Source: Clostridiales bacterium
GTDB taxonomy: Bacteria; Bacillota; Clostridia; Oscillospirales; Oscillospiraceae
Assembly (NCBI GenBank): GCA_029265405.1
Contig: JAJUJI010000012.1
Location: 1-64,000 of the forward strand
Reading direction: 5' to 3'
DNA length: 64,000 nt
The notes beneath the pieces are model-generated. The model ran no database searches and was not told the DNA's origin. It was given only the letters and a program-made list of their open reading frames with translations. Below are positions 16,358 through 25,884 of the stretch, piece by piece (within the stretch, counting starts at the first letter, position 1; every line of letters begins with the position of its first letter). Made by a program: the position numbers and the translations under genes.

Positions 16358-18862
16358 TTAAAAATTCAGCTCCGTTCTGCCTATAAGGTCGTTTTGCAGC
16401 TCCCTGCTCAGCTCCACATAGTAGGCGCTGTAGCCGGCGATGCGGACCAGCAGGCCGGTGTACTTTTCAGGCTTCTTCTGCGCGTCGATGAGCATTTCCT
16501 TGCCGACGATGGAAAACTGGCTCTGCATGCCGCCGTTGCGGAAATAGATGTCCATGAGGTCTATCAGCTTGTCGCGTCCCGCCTCGCCCGCCACGGTGCC
16601 GGGTGAAAATTTCCAGTTCAAAATCACGCCGTTGCCTATCCTCGCCTGATCCAGCTTCGCAACCGAGTTCGCCACCGCCGTGGGGCCGTTCCTGTCGTGG
16701 CTGCCGGCCTTGGTGTGCACGGGACCCATGCAGTCGGAGATAGGCTCGTAGGCCTTTCTTCCGTCGGGCGTCGCCGCCGTGAGTGAGCCGTGCATGACGT
16801 TGTTCGTAACGCTGAACACGCCCGGCATGTACTCGCCGCCGTGCGGCGTCGGCCTATGCTCTATGTTCGCGCAGTATGTCGCGATGACAAACCTTGCCAT
16901 CTCGTCGGCATAATCGTCGTCGTTGCCGTAGTGGTGCACCTTGTCGCTGTTGACCAGCGCGTAAAGCTGCTCGTAGCCCTCCCAGTTGGCCTTCAGCGCC
17001 TTGAGAAGCTCCGCGCCGCTTATCCTCTTCTCGTCAAACACAAGCTGCTTTATCGCGGCCAGGCTGTCGGCCGCCGTGCCTATCCCGACGCCCTGCGGCC
17101 CGCTGTGGTTGTAGCGCGCGCCTCCCGCCGTTACGTCCACCCCGCGCTCTATGCAGTCGTCTATCAAAAGGGAAAGATAGGGAAGCGGCTTGAGCCTCTG
17201 CTGAACCAAATCCATCTTGTTTATGCAGGAGATCATCAGGTCGCACCAGTATTTCATTTGCGCCTGGAAGGAGGCCTTGACCTCGTCGAAGCTTTTGAAG
17301 GTTTCAAGGCTGCCCGTATCGGGCCCCAGGCCGGTGCAGGTCGAGTGGTACGGGCAGCGGTCGGAGCAGTCTATGCATCTTCCGCCGTTTATGGCAAGCT
17401 GAAGGGTCTTTGCTATGTTGAAGGAGCCCGAGTCGTGCATGCCGTAGGTCTTGCCCGGCACGCAGGGCTCGACGCAGCCTATGCCCACATAGCTTCTCGC
17501 CTCCGGCAGGGTCTTTCCGTAGTTCATCAGCGCCTTGATCATCTGCGAGTCGTTGAAAATCTTGGGCTCGCCCGTTCCTATCCTGATGACGTTGAAGGTC
17601 TTTATCTTGAACTCCCTGGGGGAGCCCTCGTGGAGGCGGACTCCCATCCACGGGTTGGGGATCCTCGTATGGGCGTGCGCGTCGAGAACCATATAGCTCA
17701 GGTCGTTTGTTATGTCCCTGCCCGCCTCGTCCACGCCGCCGACATCCAGCGCCGTGCCGCCCATTATGGTGCCGCTGGAAAAGGTAATGGCGCTCGTGTC
17801 GCGTATCTTTCTGAGCTGGTGTATCTTCAGGAAGGAGTGCTCAATCAGCTCCTGCATAAATTCGCGGGTGAAGGTCCCGTTCCTGACGTCGTTTTCATAA
17901 AAGGGCTTGAACAGCACGTCGAAGCGGCCGTAGGTGACGCTGTGGCCGTTGGACTCGATGATGATCATGTTCGTGGCTATCATCCAGAGCTGTATGGCTT
18001 CCCAGAAATCCCTCGGAGCGCCCTCGGCCACGTGCAGGCAGTTTGATGAAACGCGCTCAAGCTCCTTCTTCCTTACCGGGTCGGTTTCCCTTTCGGCCAT
18101 CCGGGCGGCAAGCTCGCCGTAGCGCCTGATATATGTGGAAGCGCCGTCAAGCGCTATCAGCTCGGCCGTATAAAACTCCCTTTTCCTGATATCGCCGGGA
18201 TTCGTCGTGTCCAGCAGGGCAAGCTTCTCCTCAATCTGCTTCCTTATGCCCCCGAAGCCGAGGCGGAAAAGCTTTTCGTAATTTGCGCAGACATGCCCCA
18301 CGCCGGCATAGACGAACAGGCCGTCCATCACAAGGCCCTTGCCGAGATGATTGCCCTGCTTTTCCTTTTCCGAGTACGAGGCTATTATGGCCTCGGAAAC
18401 GGTCTTGTTCTTCCACTTGGGCTGCATTTCATAAACGTCCCGCTTGACCTTGTCGCTGATGACGTAGCGGTCGTTGGTGCGGTTCTCCATGGGGCGGAGG
18501 CGGAACTCCTCGGCCAGCCAGTCTATGGAGAACTCCGGGTACAGGGGCGCGCTGTTCGGGGGAGCGGCAAGCTCCCCGACTATCAGCTCGTCGGGCCAGA
18601 TGTTTATGTCCACCCTGCTGTACAATTCCCTGAGCGCCATGGCGAGCTTGATGTTTTGCGGCTGCGCCGCGTACTTTTCGTAGCACTCGGTAAATATGAG
18701 CGCCCTCTGGGAATCGGCCGTAGAATCAAGGTTCTTCAGCCATTTGAGCAGCCTGTTGATTCGCGGAAAGGGCGAGGGCTCGTCCGTGAGGCCCGAAACG
18801 CCCACTCCCCACTCTCTGTCGTAAGGTTCTACGGCCAATGGTCTGTTATCCGTCGCGTTCAT
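16358..18862 (-). CDS. Glycyl radical enzyme (dehydratase/lyase/decarboxylase group)
   Basis: An 834-residue member of the pyruvate formate-lyase superfamily. The glycyl radical loop is VRIAGYSAYYVELS, with the radical Gly at residue 810 close to the C-terminus. The active-site cysteine is Cys463 in GIGCVEPCVPG, and the C-x-E motif (Glu465) is shared by glycerol dehydratase, choline TMA-lyase, hydroxyproline dehydratase and arylacetate decarboxylases. PFL instead has adjacent cysteines. A cysteine-rich CIDCSDRCPYHSTC segment follows. The substrate cannot be assigned. It overlaps the upstream lysine 2,3-aminomutase gene by 17 bases, implying coupling. No PflA-type activating enzyme is encoded next to it. 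Confidence 0.9.
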   Translation of the reverse strand: MNATDNRPLAVEPYDREWGVGVSGLTDEPSPFPRINRLLKWLKNLDSTADSQRALIFTECYEKYAAQPQNIKLAMALRELYSRVDINIWPDELIVGELAAPPNSAPLYPEFSIDWLAEEFRLRPMENRTNDRYVISDKVKRDVYEMQPKWKNKTVSEAIIASYSEKEKQGNHLGKGLVMDGLFVYAGVGHVCANYEKLFRLGFGGIRKQIEEKLALLDTTNPGDIRKREFYTAELIALDGASTYIRRYGELAARMAERETDPVRKKELERVSSNCLHVAEGAPRDFWEAIQLWMIATNMIIIESNGHSVTYGRFDVLFKPFYENDVRNGTFTREFMQELIEHSFLKIHQLRKIRDTSAITFSSGTIMGGTALDVGGVDEAGRDITNDLSYMVLDAHAHTRIPNPWMGVRLHEGSPREFKIKTFNVIRIGTGEPKIFNDSQMIKALMNYGKTLPEARSYVGIGCVEPCVPGKTYGMHDSGSFNIAKTLQLAINGGRCIDCSDRCPYHSTCTGLGPDTGSLETFKSFDEVKASFQAQMKYWCDLMISCINKMDLVQQRLKPLPYLSLLIDDCIERGVDVTAGGARYNHSGPQGVGIGTAADSLAAIKQLVFDEKRISGAELLKALKANWEGYEQLYALVNSDKVHHYGNDDDYADEMARFVIATYCANIEHRPTPHGGEYMPGVFSVTNNVMHGSLTAATPDGRKAYEPISDCMGPVHTKAGSHDRNGPTAVANSVAKLDQARIGNGVILNWKFSPGTVAGEAGRDKLIDLMDIYFRNGGMQSQFSIVGKEMLIDAQKKPEKYTGLLVRIAGYSAYYVELSRELQNDLIGRTELNF

Positions 18863-20102
18863 TTTTCAGCCTCTCCAATCTTTTTAGTCCGCTCGGCTCG
18901 ATGGATAGCCTTTCCCCCTGGGAGAGCTCCATGATGCCGATATTTTCCGCTTTTATATCTCCTCTGCAATATTGGCAATTGCATTTATTCTCATAGTGCT
19001 CCGGCTCAGTGTAGGTCGTGATGACGCCCTCGAAGTTCCGCATGATCACCCTGTTCGGCGTCTGGCTGACGATATAGTTCGGCATGACGGGTATTTTCCC
19101 GCCGCCGCCTGGCGCGTCTACGACAAAGGTCGGCACCGCGAAGCCGGAGGTATGGCCCCTGAGCCCCTCCATAATCTCTATCCCCTTGGAAACGGGCGTG
19201 CGGAAGTGGCCGAGCCCGGCGGAAAGGTCGCACTGATATATATAGTAAGGCCTGACGCGCATTTTTACAAGCTCGTGCATGAGCTTTTTCATCACATGCA
19301 CGCAATCGTTTACCCCGGCAAGCAGCACAGTCTGGTTGCCGAGCGGGATGCCCGCGTCGGCCAGCATCTGGCAGGCTCTGCTCGACTCCGGCGTAATCTC
19401 GGCCGGATGGTTGAAATGCGTGTTGACCCATATCGGATGATATTTTTTCAGCATGGCGCACAGCTCGGGAGTAACGCGCTGGGGGCAGACGGTTGTGGTC
19501 CTCGTGCCGATGCGCACTATCTCGACGTGCTCTATCTCCCTGAACTTTGCTATTATGTATTCTAGCCTCTCGTCGTCCAGCATGAACGGGTCGCCGCCGG
19601 AAATAAGGACGTCCCGCACCTCCCGGTGCTCCCTTACGTATTCGATGCAGCCCTTCACCTGCTCCAGCGGGAGCGCCGAATCCGTATGCCCGGCAAAGCG
19701 GCGCCGGGTGCAGTGGCGGCAATACATCGAGCACTGGTCGGTCACCAGCACCAGCACCCTGTCGGGGTATCTGTGCGTTAGCCCCTTTACCGGCGAGTCG
19801 GCGTCCTCGTGCAGGGGGTCCAGCAGGTCCCCGGGACTGCTCTGCAGCTCGCATACGGTGGGCACCGCCTGCTTCCGTATGGGGTCGTTCACGTTGTCCA
19901 AATCGATCAGCGAAAGATAGTACGGGGTTATGGCCATGCGCAGCGACTCGAGGCACTCCGCTATGCCCCTTTCCTCGTAGTCGGTAAGCTCCAGATACTT
20001 GCTCAATCCTTCAACGGTTTCAATCCTGTTTTTGACCTGCCACTTCCAGTCGTTCCAGCTGGCTTCGGCCACCTCCGCAAACAGGCCGTTTCTTGTAATC
20101 AT
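18846..20102 (-). CDS. kamA: L-lysine 2,3-aminomutase
   Basis: A 418-residue radical SAM/PLP enzyme converting L-lysine to L-beta-lysine. The cluster motif is Cys124-x3-Cys128-x2-Cys131 (QCSMYCRHCTRRR). Lys336 in PGGGGK is the PLP lysine. Asp292 (QCDLS) and Asp329 (VVDAP) match the two aspartates that bind the substrate side-chain amine in the Clostridium subterminale enzyme and separate it from glutamate aminomutases. The C-terminal CNCQYC supplies zinc ligands. It could start lysine fermentation or make beta-lysine osmolytes, but no other lysine-pathway gene is in the window. It has its own promoter and overlaps the glycyl radical enzyme gene. Confidence 0.93.
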   Translation of the reverse strand: MITRNGLFAEVAEASWNDWKWQVKNRIETVEGLSKYLELTDYEERGIAECLESLRMAITPYYLSLIDLDNVNDPIRKQAVPTVCELQSSPGDLLDPLHEDADSPVKGLTHRYPDRVLVLVTDQCSMYCRHCTRRRFAGHTDSALPLEQVKGCIEYVREHREVRDVLISGGDPFMLDDERLEYIIAKFREIEHVEIVRIGTRTTTVCPQRVTPELCAMLKKYHPIWVNTHFNHPAEITPESSRACQMLADAGIPLGNQTVLLAGVNDCVHVMKKLMHELVKMRVRPYYIYQCDLSAGLGHFRTPVSKGIEIMEGLRGHTSGFAVPTFVVDAPGGGGKIPVMPNYIVSQTPNRVIMRNFEGVITTYTEPEHYENKCNCQYCRGDIKAENIGIMELSQGERLSIEPSGLKRLERLKNERDG

Positions 20103-20139
20103 CAGTCCTCTCCCTTCGAAGCGTCGGTTTTCTTTATTA

Positions 20140-20193
20140 ATTATACAGCGCCGTACGGATAAAACAACCCTTTTAACCGATTGTTAACAATCG
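20140..20193 (-). promoter_or_regulatory. kamA promoter with upstream perfect palindrome
   Basis: On the minus strand TTGTTT (20162-20167) and TATAAT (20140-20145) are 16 bases apart. Ten bases upstream of the -35 lies CGATTGTTAACAATCG (20178-20193), a perfect 16-base palindrome suited to a dimeric regulator. Its position upstream of the -35 is compatible with activation or repression. Confidence 0.6.
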
Positions 20194-20207
20194 TTCGGCT
20201 GCAAAAA

Positions 20208-20247
20208 AAGACAAAAACGGCGGCCCCGCGCGAGGCGGAACCGCCGA
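20208..20247 (-). terminator. Terminator of the thiolase gene
   Basis: On the minus strand CGGCGG and CCGCCG enclose a further GC-rich inverted repeat, followed by TTTTTGTCTTTTTTT, just after the thiolase stop at 20261. It separates thiolase transcription from kamA. Confidence 0.85.
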
Positions 20248-20260
20248 GTGCCTTATTTGC

Positions 20261-21448
20261 TTACTTTACCTTTTCCCAGATGGTCGCTACGCCCATGCCG
20301 CCGCCTATGCAGAGGGAGGCGAGCCCCAGCTTGGCGTCCGGCCTCCTGAGCATCTCATGGACCAGGGTAACTATGATCCTCGCTCCGGAAGCGCCCACGG
20401 GGTGTCCGAGGGCAACGGCGCCGCCGTTTACGTTGATCCTGTCCATCTTGTTTTCAAGCCCCAGGTCGCGTATGCAGGCCAGGCTCTGGGCCGCGAAGGC
20501 CTCGTTGAGCTCTATGAGGTCGAAATCTTCCACCGTCAGGCCGGATTTCTTCATGGCGTCGCGCGTGGCGTACACCGGGCCGAGGCCCATGATTTTCGGG
20601 TCCAGGCCGCCCTGGCCCCAGGCGACAAGACGCATCAGGGGCTTAAGGCCGTATTTCTCCACAGCCTCTCCGGAAGCGAGGAGCAGCGCCGCGGCCCCGT
20701 CGTTTATGCCCGAGGCGTTGCCGGCGGTAACAGTCCCGTCTCCCTTGAAGGCGGGCTTGAGCTTGGCCAGCGCGTCCTTTGAGGTGGCGCGGGGGTGCTC
20801 GTCGGTCTTGAACATGACGGTTTCCTTCTTAACCTTTACGGGAACCGGCACTATCTCGTCCTCAAACTTGCCGGCGGCTATGGCGGCGGCCGCCTTCTCC
20901 TGAGTTTTCAGCGCGAACTCATCCTGAGCCTCCCGGGAGATGTTCCACTGCTCGGCGACGTTTTCGGCCGTGATTCCCATGTGATAGTTGTTGAACGCCT
21001 CCCAAAGCCCGTCGTTGACCATGGCGTCCACCATCGTGGTGTTGTTCATCCTCGCGCCGTAGCGGGCGGTATTGACCACATAGGGGGCGGCCGACATATT
21101 TTCCGTGCCTCCGGCAAGAATGACGTCCGCATCCCCGGCCTTTATGGCGCGGGCGGCCTCTATGACGCTCTTCATGCCCGAGCCGCAGACCATGTTGATG
21201 GAATAAGCGGGGACCTCGACCGGTATTCCGGCCTTGATTGCGACCTGGCGGGCGACGTTCTGCCCCAGCCCGGCGGTAATGACGCAGCCGAACATGACCT
21301 CGTCCAGCTTGTCGGGGGAGAGGCCCGCTCTTTCAAGCGCGGCCTTGGCGACTATGGCGCCGAGCTCTACGGCGGGTGTATCCTTCAGCGTTCCGCCGAA
21401 GGTCCCGACGGCCGTCCTGCAGCAGCTTACCAGATATACTTCCTTCAC
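20261..21448 (-). CDS. Acetyl-CoA C-acetyltransferase (thiolase)
   Basis: A 395-residue thiolase, the usual length for AtoB/ThlA enzymes that condense two acetyl-CoA to acetoacetyl-CoA or run in reverse. The nucleophilic Cys is in [11 protein letters not shown], followed by NEAFAAQSL, the His in [10 protein letters not shown] and the second Cys in SLCIGGGMG. The start is GTG 21448 ([10 protein letters not shown]), with GGAGG eight bases upstream; a longer frame to 21487 would add 13 residues without a site. It has its own promoter and terminator. It could feed butyrate-type or lysine-derived acetoacetyl-CoA metabolism, but partner genes are not in the window. Confidence 0.93.
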   Translation of the reverse strand: MKEVYLVSCCRTAVGTFGGTLKDTPAVELGAIVAKAALERAGLSPDKLDEVMFGCVITAGLGQNVARQVAIKAGIPVEVPAYSINMVCGSGMKSVIEAARAIKAGDADVILAGGTENMSAAPYVVNTARYGARMNNTTMVDAMVNDGLWEAFNNYHMGITAENVAEQWNISREAQDEFALKTQEKAAAAIAAGKFEDEIVPVPVKVKKETVMFKTDEHPRATSKDALAKLKPAFKGDGTVTAGNASGINDGAAALLLASGEAVEKYGLKPLMRLVAWGQGGLDPKIMGLGPVYATRDAMKKSGLTVEDFDLIELNEAFAAQSLACIRDLGLENKMDRINVNGGAVALGHPVGASGARIIVTLVHEMLRRPDAKLGLASLCIGGGMGVATIWEKVK

Positions 21449-21530
21449 TTGGTTTTCCTCCTTGCTTTTAAGCGTATGCTTCAGCACAAATAATGACGTA
21501 ATTATTTTAATACGATAATCAAATCGATTT

Positions 21531-21559
21531 ATTATATATCAAAATAACAGGCAAATCAA
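21531..21559 (-). promoter_or_regulatory. Promoter of the thiolase gene
   Basis: On the minus strand TTGATT (21554-21559) and TATAAT (21531-21536) are 17 bases apart. The untranslated leader carries an inverted repeat AAATAAT / ATTATTT (21488-21507). Confidence 0.75.
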
Positions 21560-21733
21560 CCTTTCGCATTTATTTTTTGTGTTTTATAATAATCAGGCTG
21601 CCTGCGCTGTTTTCCTTTCCCGTCATTAGCGACATGTTCAGCCCGGCCCGGCGCGCTCAGGCCCGCCTCTTTCAAATAGAAATATTCTATAAAACGCCGG
21701 GCAAACGCCCCGTTAAGCCTTGACTCGGCGCCT

Positions 21734-23701
21734 TCACAGCCTGCCCAAATTCAGGGCTATGGCATGGGCCGGCTGGGTGGCCGCCATTATGCAGTCGGGC
21801 GCGACGCAGTCGCCTATCTGGTAAAACTCCCCCGCGCACTGGGAAAGAGCCATGCCCTCCTCCATCAGGGGCTTCATCCCCGTGGCGTAAACTACGGTGT
21901 CGGCTTCGATGCGGTATTTTTTTGCCGTTCCGTTTTCGTCCGGGCCTTCCGCCAGCAGCCCTCCGCCGTCGATCTCAAGGGCCTTCGTATTGAGCCTCAC
22001 CTTGATCGCCAGCCTTGCGAGCATATCGTTCAGGGCCAGTGTGTGCATGGAAAAGCGGTTCATGTTGAGCCTGTCCGTAACTTCAATTACGGTCACTTCA
22101 TGTCCCCTTTCCCGCATATGGATACCCAGCTCAAGCCCGACCAGCCCGCCGCCAAGGATGGCTATCTTTCTGCCCGCCCTTTCGGGATGGCGATAAAGCT
22201 CCACGGCCCCAACGACGTTTTTCCCCTCTATGCCCGGTATGGGGGGCCTGACCGGCCTTGCCCCGAGGGCCGCTATGATGACGTCGGGCTTGAGCGACAG
22301 GGCCAGCTCCGGCGTCACCTCCGTATTAAGGCGTATGTCCACGCCCGCGCGCCGGCAGAGCAGGGCCTGGCGCTCCAGATACTCCCCCAGGCGCTTTTTG
22401 AAGGGCGCCTTTTCCTCGCAGAGCAGTATGCCTCCGAGCCTGTCGTTTTTTTCGCACAATATAACGCTGTGGCCCTGCCTTGCCGCCGTCAGCGCGGCCT
22501 GCATGCCCCCCACTCCGCCGCCGGCCACCAGGACCCTTTTAAGAACCCTCGGCGGCTGCGCCCATTTGTTTTCAAGCTCATGCCCGGTTTCCGGGTTCAG
22601 CGCGCAGTAAAAATGGCGCTTCGCGCCGGTGGAGCCGAAGCAGGACATGCAGCGCATGCACTTTGTTATCTCGTCCTCCCTGCCCAGCCTGGCCTTTATA
22701 GGAAGGTCCGGATCGGCCAGGGTCTGGCGCGCTATTTCAACCACGTCGGCCGCGCCGGAAGCTATCGTCTCCTCCATATCCCGGGGATCGGTAAACGCGC
22801 CGACCGTTGCCACCGGCGTTTTTACATGCCTTTTTATCTCGCGGGCATATTTGGCGTTGCAGCCGTCCTCCATGAACATGCTCGGATGTGTGACTATCAT
22901 GCCCTGCGGCGTCTGATGGTGGCCCGCAGATACATGTATCAGATCCACCTTCCCGTCAAGGGCCCTGGCAAATTCTATGCCCTCGTCGAGGTCGTAGCCC
23001 CCCTCGTAGCCCTCCGCGCCGCTCATGCGGTACTCTATGGGGAACCTCGGGCCCACGTTCCGGCGCACGCAGTCCACCACCGCCAGCGAAAACCGCATCC
23101 GGTTCTCCAGGCTTTCCCCGCCCCATCTGTCCCCGCGGGTATTGAGCTTTTTCGACCAAAACTGGGCGAGCAGCCACCCGTGGCCTCCGTGTATCGTGAC
23201 CATGCCGCAGCCCGCCTGCTTAGCGAAGGCGGCGGCCCTCCCGTAGCACTCGATTATCCGCAATATCTCAGTCTCCGGCATCTCAAGGACCGGCCCGTAC
23301 ATGCCCTCCATGTCCACCGGGCCGTAAACGGGGCCGCCCCGCTCGGCCACCGCCGAGGCGTACATGCCCGCGTGGGAAAGCTCCACGGAGGCCACCGCGC
23401 CCAGCCGGGATACGGCGCCGGCGTAGGCCGCAAAGCCCGGCAGCGAGTTCGGATCGTCTATCCTCATAAGAAAGGGGTAGTGCGTCCCGGTTTTGCCGTC
23501 CACTATGCAGTCCCCCATGCAGACGGAGGCCACTCCTCCCCTGGCCTTTCGCTCGAAAAAGGCGACGCAGTCGGCGTTCGGGAAGCACTCCGGGCCGACG
23601 TTGTAGTAGCCCTGGGGCGAGGAAAAAATCCTGTTGCGGAACATCTGCCCGGCCAGCACTATAGGCTCGAACAGGCGGGGATATTTAAGTATGCTGTTCA
23701 T
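21734..23701 (-). CDS. NADH:flavin oxidoreductase / ene-reductase 2
   Basis: A 655-residue paralogue of the proteins at 3882 and 25885, with the same order: FMN TIM barrel with HGGHGWLLAQFWSKKLN, then Cys348/351/354/366 (C-x2-C-x2-C-x11-C) for a 4Fe-4S cluster, then FAD and NAD(P)H Rossmann motifs GGGVGGMQAA and GGGLVGLELG. It would pass electrons from NAD(P)H through FAD and the cluster to FMN and reduce an activated alkene. The barrel loop after HGWL differs from the other two copies, which fits a different substrate. It is divergent from the MtaA-like gene at 23917. Confidence 0.9.
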   Translation of the reverse strand: MNSILKYPRLFEPIVLAGQMFRNRIFSSPQGYYNVGPECFPNADCVAFFERKARGGVASVCMGDCIVDGKTGTHYPFLMRIDDPNSLPGFAAYAGAVSRLGAVASVELSHAGMYASAVAERGGPVYGPVDMEGMYGPVLEMPETEILRIIECYGRAAAFAKQAGCGMVTIHGGHGWLLAQFWSKKLNTRGDRWGGESLENRMRFSLAVVDCVRRNVGPRFPIEYRMSGAEGYEGGYDLDEGIEFARALDGKVDLIHVSAGHHQTPQGMIVTHPSMFMEDGCNAKYAREIKRHVKTPVATVGAFTDPRDMEETIASGAADVVEIARQTLADPDLPIKARLGREDEITKCMRCMSCFGSTGAKRHFYCALNPETGHELENKWAQPPRVLKRVLVAGGGVGGMQAALTAARQGHSVILCEKNDRLGGILLCEEKAPFKKRLGEYLERQALLCRRAGVDIRLNTEVTPELALSLKPDVIIAALGARPVRPPIPGIEGKNVVGAVELYRHPERAGRKIAILGGGLVGLELGIHMRERGHEVTVIEVTDRLNMNRFSMHTLALNDMLARLAIKVRLNTKALEIDGGGLLAEGPDENGTAKKYRIEADTVVYATGMKPLMEEGMALSQCAGEFYQIGDCVAPDCIMAATQPAHAIALNLGRL

Positions 23702-23789
23702 ATGATTTTCCCTTCGTTTTACGGATATGCAATATATTACAACAACAAATCGTTAAAGTAAAGAAAGGCGCGGCGCCGATCTTAAGTGT

Positions 23790-23818
23790 TTGACTTTACA
23801 TAGGAAACAAAATATAAT
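23790..23818 (+). promoter_or_regulatory. Promoter of the 23917-29047 gene group
   Basis: TTGACT (23790-23795) and TATAAT (23813-23818) are separated by 17 bases. The four genes that follow on the plus strand are closely spaced and could all be read from it. Confidence 0.75.
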
Positions 23819-23916
23819 AGCTGCAATCCATGCGAAAAACGGAGAAGCAATAAAGCCATGCATTGGCATAATAAGGAAATTTCCAATATTCATGCTGCGA
23901 AAGGACGCTATTTTCT

Positions 23917-24981
23917 ATGCCGAGAGACAGCAAATTCACTCCGGACGAGCTGAGGGTTCGGGAGCAGGTTCCGGCTCTCTTCGGCCCTCCGGCGAATGCT
24001 TACACAACGCCCATAACCTCGCGGGAAAACACCCTCCTTCTGTACCAGGGCAAAACGCCCATGTGGGCCCCCTTCGCTACCGGCGAGCATTCCATGCTGA
24101 TGATTGACTGCGACCCGGAAAACCAGGCCCGGAGCCCCAAGGGCGGAATAGACGGCTACGGCGTGGAGTGGATCTATGTGGACGTCGTTGGCGGAGCCAT
24201 GGTCAAGCCGGGAAGGCCCGTCTGCCCGGACATAAACGAGTGGGAAAAATACGTTACGATACCCGACCCAGACTCCTGGGACTGGGAGGCCTGCTTTGTG
24301 AGGAACAGGGAAAAGCTCAGCCGCGACCGCTGCACCTACATAGCCGTGCCGGGCTGCCTGTTCGAGAGGCTGATAGCCATACTGGACTTCCAGAACGCGG
24401 CTATGGCCCTTATCGACGAGGAGCAGAAGGAGGCCGTGCACCGTTTCTTCCGCGCGGTGACCGAGGTCCATAAAAAGTTTTACAGAAACGTAAAAAAATG
24501 GTTCAACGCCGACATCATAAACTTCAACGACGACTGGGGCTCGCAGCGGGCCGAGTTTTTCTCCGTGGATACCGCCAGGGAAATGCTGCTGCCCTATGTA
24601 AAGGAGCTTGCGGCCTACGCCCATTCCCTCGGCATGTACTTCGACCTGCACTGCTGCGGCTTTGTCGAGCATTTCGTGCCCCTGTTCATCGAGGCCGGAG
24701 AGGACTCCTGGGGAGGGCAGCCCCTGAACGACAAATGGAAGCTCAAGCGGCTGTACGGCGACAGGTTCATCTTTACCGACGGGCCCAAGCTCAGGCCGGA
24801 CATGACCGAGGCGGAGGTGGACGCCGCCATAGCCGAATTCATGGCGACCTCCGGCAGCGACAACAGGATCATCGTCGACCCCGGCAACGGGCCCAAGGAC
24901 ATCGACGTCCGCGCCAAGCTCTACGAGGCCACGAGGCGCAACTACGACAGGCTTGTAGCCGAAGGCAAGGCGATACTTTAG
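23917..24981 (+). CDS. Uroporphyrinogen decarboxylase-fold protein, methyltransferase-like
   Basis: A 354-residue URO-D-fold protein, paralogous in fold to the one at 2268. The motif FDLHCCGFVEHFVPLF has the His-x-Cys pair of the zinc-dependent corrinoid methyltransferases. The ending RIIVDPGNGPKDIDVRAKLY is a usual C-terminal barrel segment of the group. It lacks the N-terminal pattern of HemE. No corrinoid protein or reductive activase is nearby, so demethylation of a specific substrate remains a guess. The start has GAAAGGA about eleven bases upstream. It leads a group of plus-strand genes with NudC, ene-reductase 3 and EutH. Confidence 0.78.
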   Translation: MPRDSKFTPDELRVREQVPALFGPPANAYTTPITSRENTLLLYQGKTPMWAPFATGEHSMLMIDCDPENQARSPKGGIDGYGVEWIYVDVVGGAMVKPGRPVCPDINEWEKYVTIPDPDSWDWEACFVRNREKLSRDRCTYIAVPGCLFERLIAILDFQNAAMALIDEEQKEAVHRFFRAVTEVHKKFYRNVKKWFNADIINFNDDWGSQRAEFFSVDTAREMLLPYVKELAAYAHSLGMYFDLHCCGFVEHFVPLFIEAGEDSWGGQPLNDKWKLKRLYGDRFIFTDGPKLRPDMTEAEVDAAIAEFMATSGSDNRIIVDPGNGPKDIDVRAKLYEATRRNYDRLVAEGKAIL

Positions 24982-25034
24982 CCTTACCCTAAGGCCGCGT
25001 TTGCCAATAGACACTTTCGGGAGATTATGTCAAA

Positions 25035-25862
25035 GTGATACAGGAAATAAGCCCCAGCGTTTTCGATAACCGCTTCGAGGAGAGGCCCCCCGAACCGGAC
25101 AGCTATGCGGTCTTTGTCCGCGGCCGCGCCCTGCTTGCCGACCTGAGCGCCGGCGATATACGGCTGCCCCTGTTTTCGGAGCTTACGGCTGCTGCGGGTG
25201 AGTTTATCCGCCTTTTCTCGGTGGACGGCCGGGATTTTTACCTCTGCGTGGAGAGCTGCGCGCCGGAGGACAGCCGCTTCGGATACGTGCCGGCGCGCGA
25301 GCTCATGTGGATGGAGCCCCGGCCGCTCGCCTTTGCCTCCGTCGTCGCCTGCCAGCTCGGGGAATGGTATGCCTGCAACAGGTTTTGCGGGCGCTGCGGA
25401 GCCGGGCTTGAAAGGAGCCGGAGGGAGCGCATGCTCCTCTGCCCCGCCTGCGGGAACGCTATATATCCCAAAATTTCCCCGGCCGTCATAGTTGCGGTGT
25501 TCGACGGGGACAGGCTCCTGCTTACCAAATACGCCGGGCGCGGTGAGGGAAGCTACGCCCTGGTCGCGGGCTTTGCGGAAATAGGCGAAACCATAGAGGA
25601 TACCGTAAGGCGCGAGGTGTTCGAGGAGACCGGCCTCAGGGTCAAGGATCTGCGCTTTTACAAAAGCCAGCCCTGGCCCCTTTCCGATTCCCTCCTCATG
25701 GGCTTCTGGTGCAGGCTGGACGGCCCGGATAAAATCACAATGGACGAAACGGAGCTGGCCGTGGCCGAGTGGGTCAGGCGCTGCGACATACCGGAAAGGG
25801 ACGGCCGCGTCAGCCTGACCGGCGAAATGATAAATTACTTCAAGGAGCACGGCGGCTATTGA
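25035..25862 (+). CDS. nudC: NADH pyrophosphatase (NudC-type Nudix hydrolase)
   Basis: A 275-residue enzyme hydrolysing NADH to NMNH and AMP, and in some bacteria removing NAD caps from RNA. A zinc ribbon (FCGRCGAGL ... LCPACGNAIYP) precedes the Nudix box GFAEIGETIEDTVRREVFEE. The NudC-specific SQPWP motif follows (SQPWPLSDSLLMGF, in place of the usual SQPWPFPxS). GTG 25035 has GGGAG eleven bases upstream; the nearby ATG is out of frame and stops at once. Its place between two flavin/NADH enzyme genes suggests cofactor-pool control, but this is inference. Confidence 0.92.
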   Translation: MIQEISPSVFDNRFEERPPEPDSYAVFVRGRALLADLSAGDIRLPLFSELTAAAGEFIRLFSVDGRDFYLCVESCAPEDSRFGYVPARELMWMEPRPLAFASVVACQLGEWYACNRFCGRCGAGLERSRRERMLLCPACGNAIYPKISPAVIVAVFDGDRLLLTKYAGRGEGSYALVAGFAEIGETIEDTVRREVFEETGLRVKDLRFYKSQPWPLSDSLLMGFWCRLDGPDKITMDETELAVAEWVRRCDIPERDGRVSLTGEMINYFKEHGGY

Positions 25863-25884
25863 CCGCAAAACGGAGGCGAGCGAA

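Noticed and set aside
16358-18862. Pyruvate formate-lyase identity for the glycyl radical enzyme
   Set aside because: It has a single active-site Cys in GCVEP, not the adjacent cysteine pair of PFL.
18846-20102. KamA acting as the activating enzyme of the glycyl radical enzyme
   Set aside because: All lysine-, PLP- and zinc-binding residues of lysine 2,3-aminomutase are retained, and the extra ferredoxin clusters of activases are absent.
21764-23761. 665-codon plus-strand open frame opposite ene-reductase 2
   Set aside because: Its translation is rich in His, Arg and Gly without domain motifs, while the opposite strand encodes a full ene-reductase.
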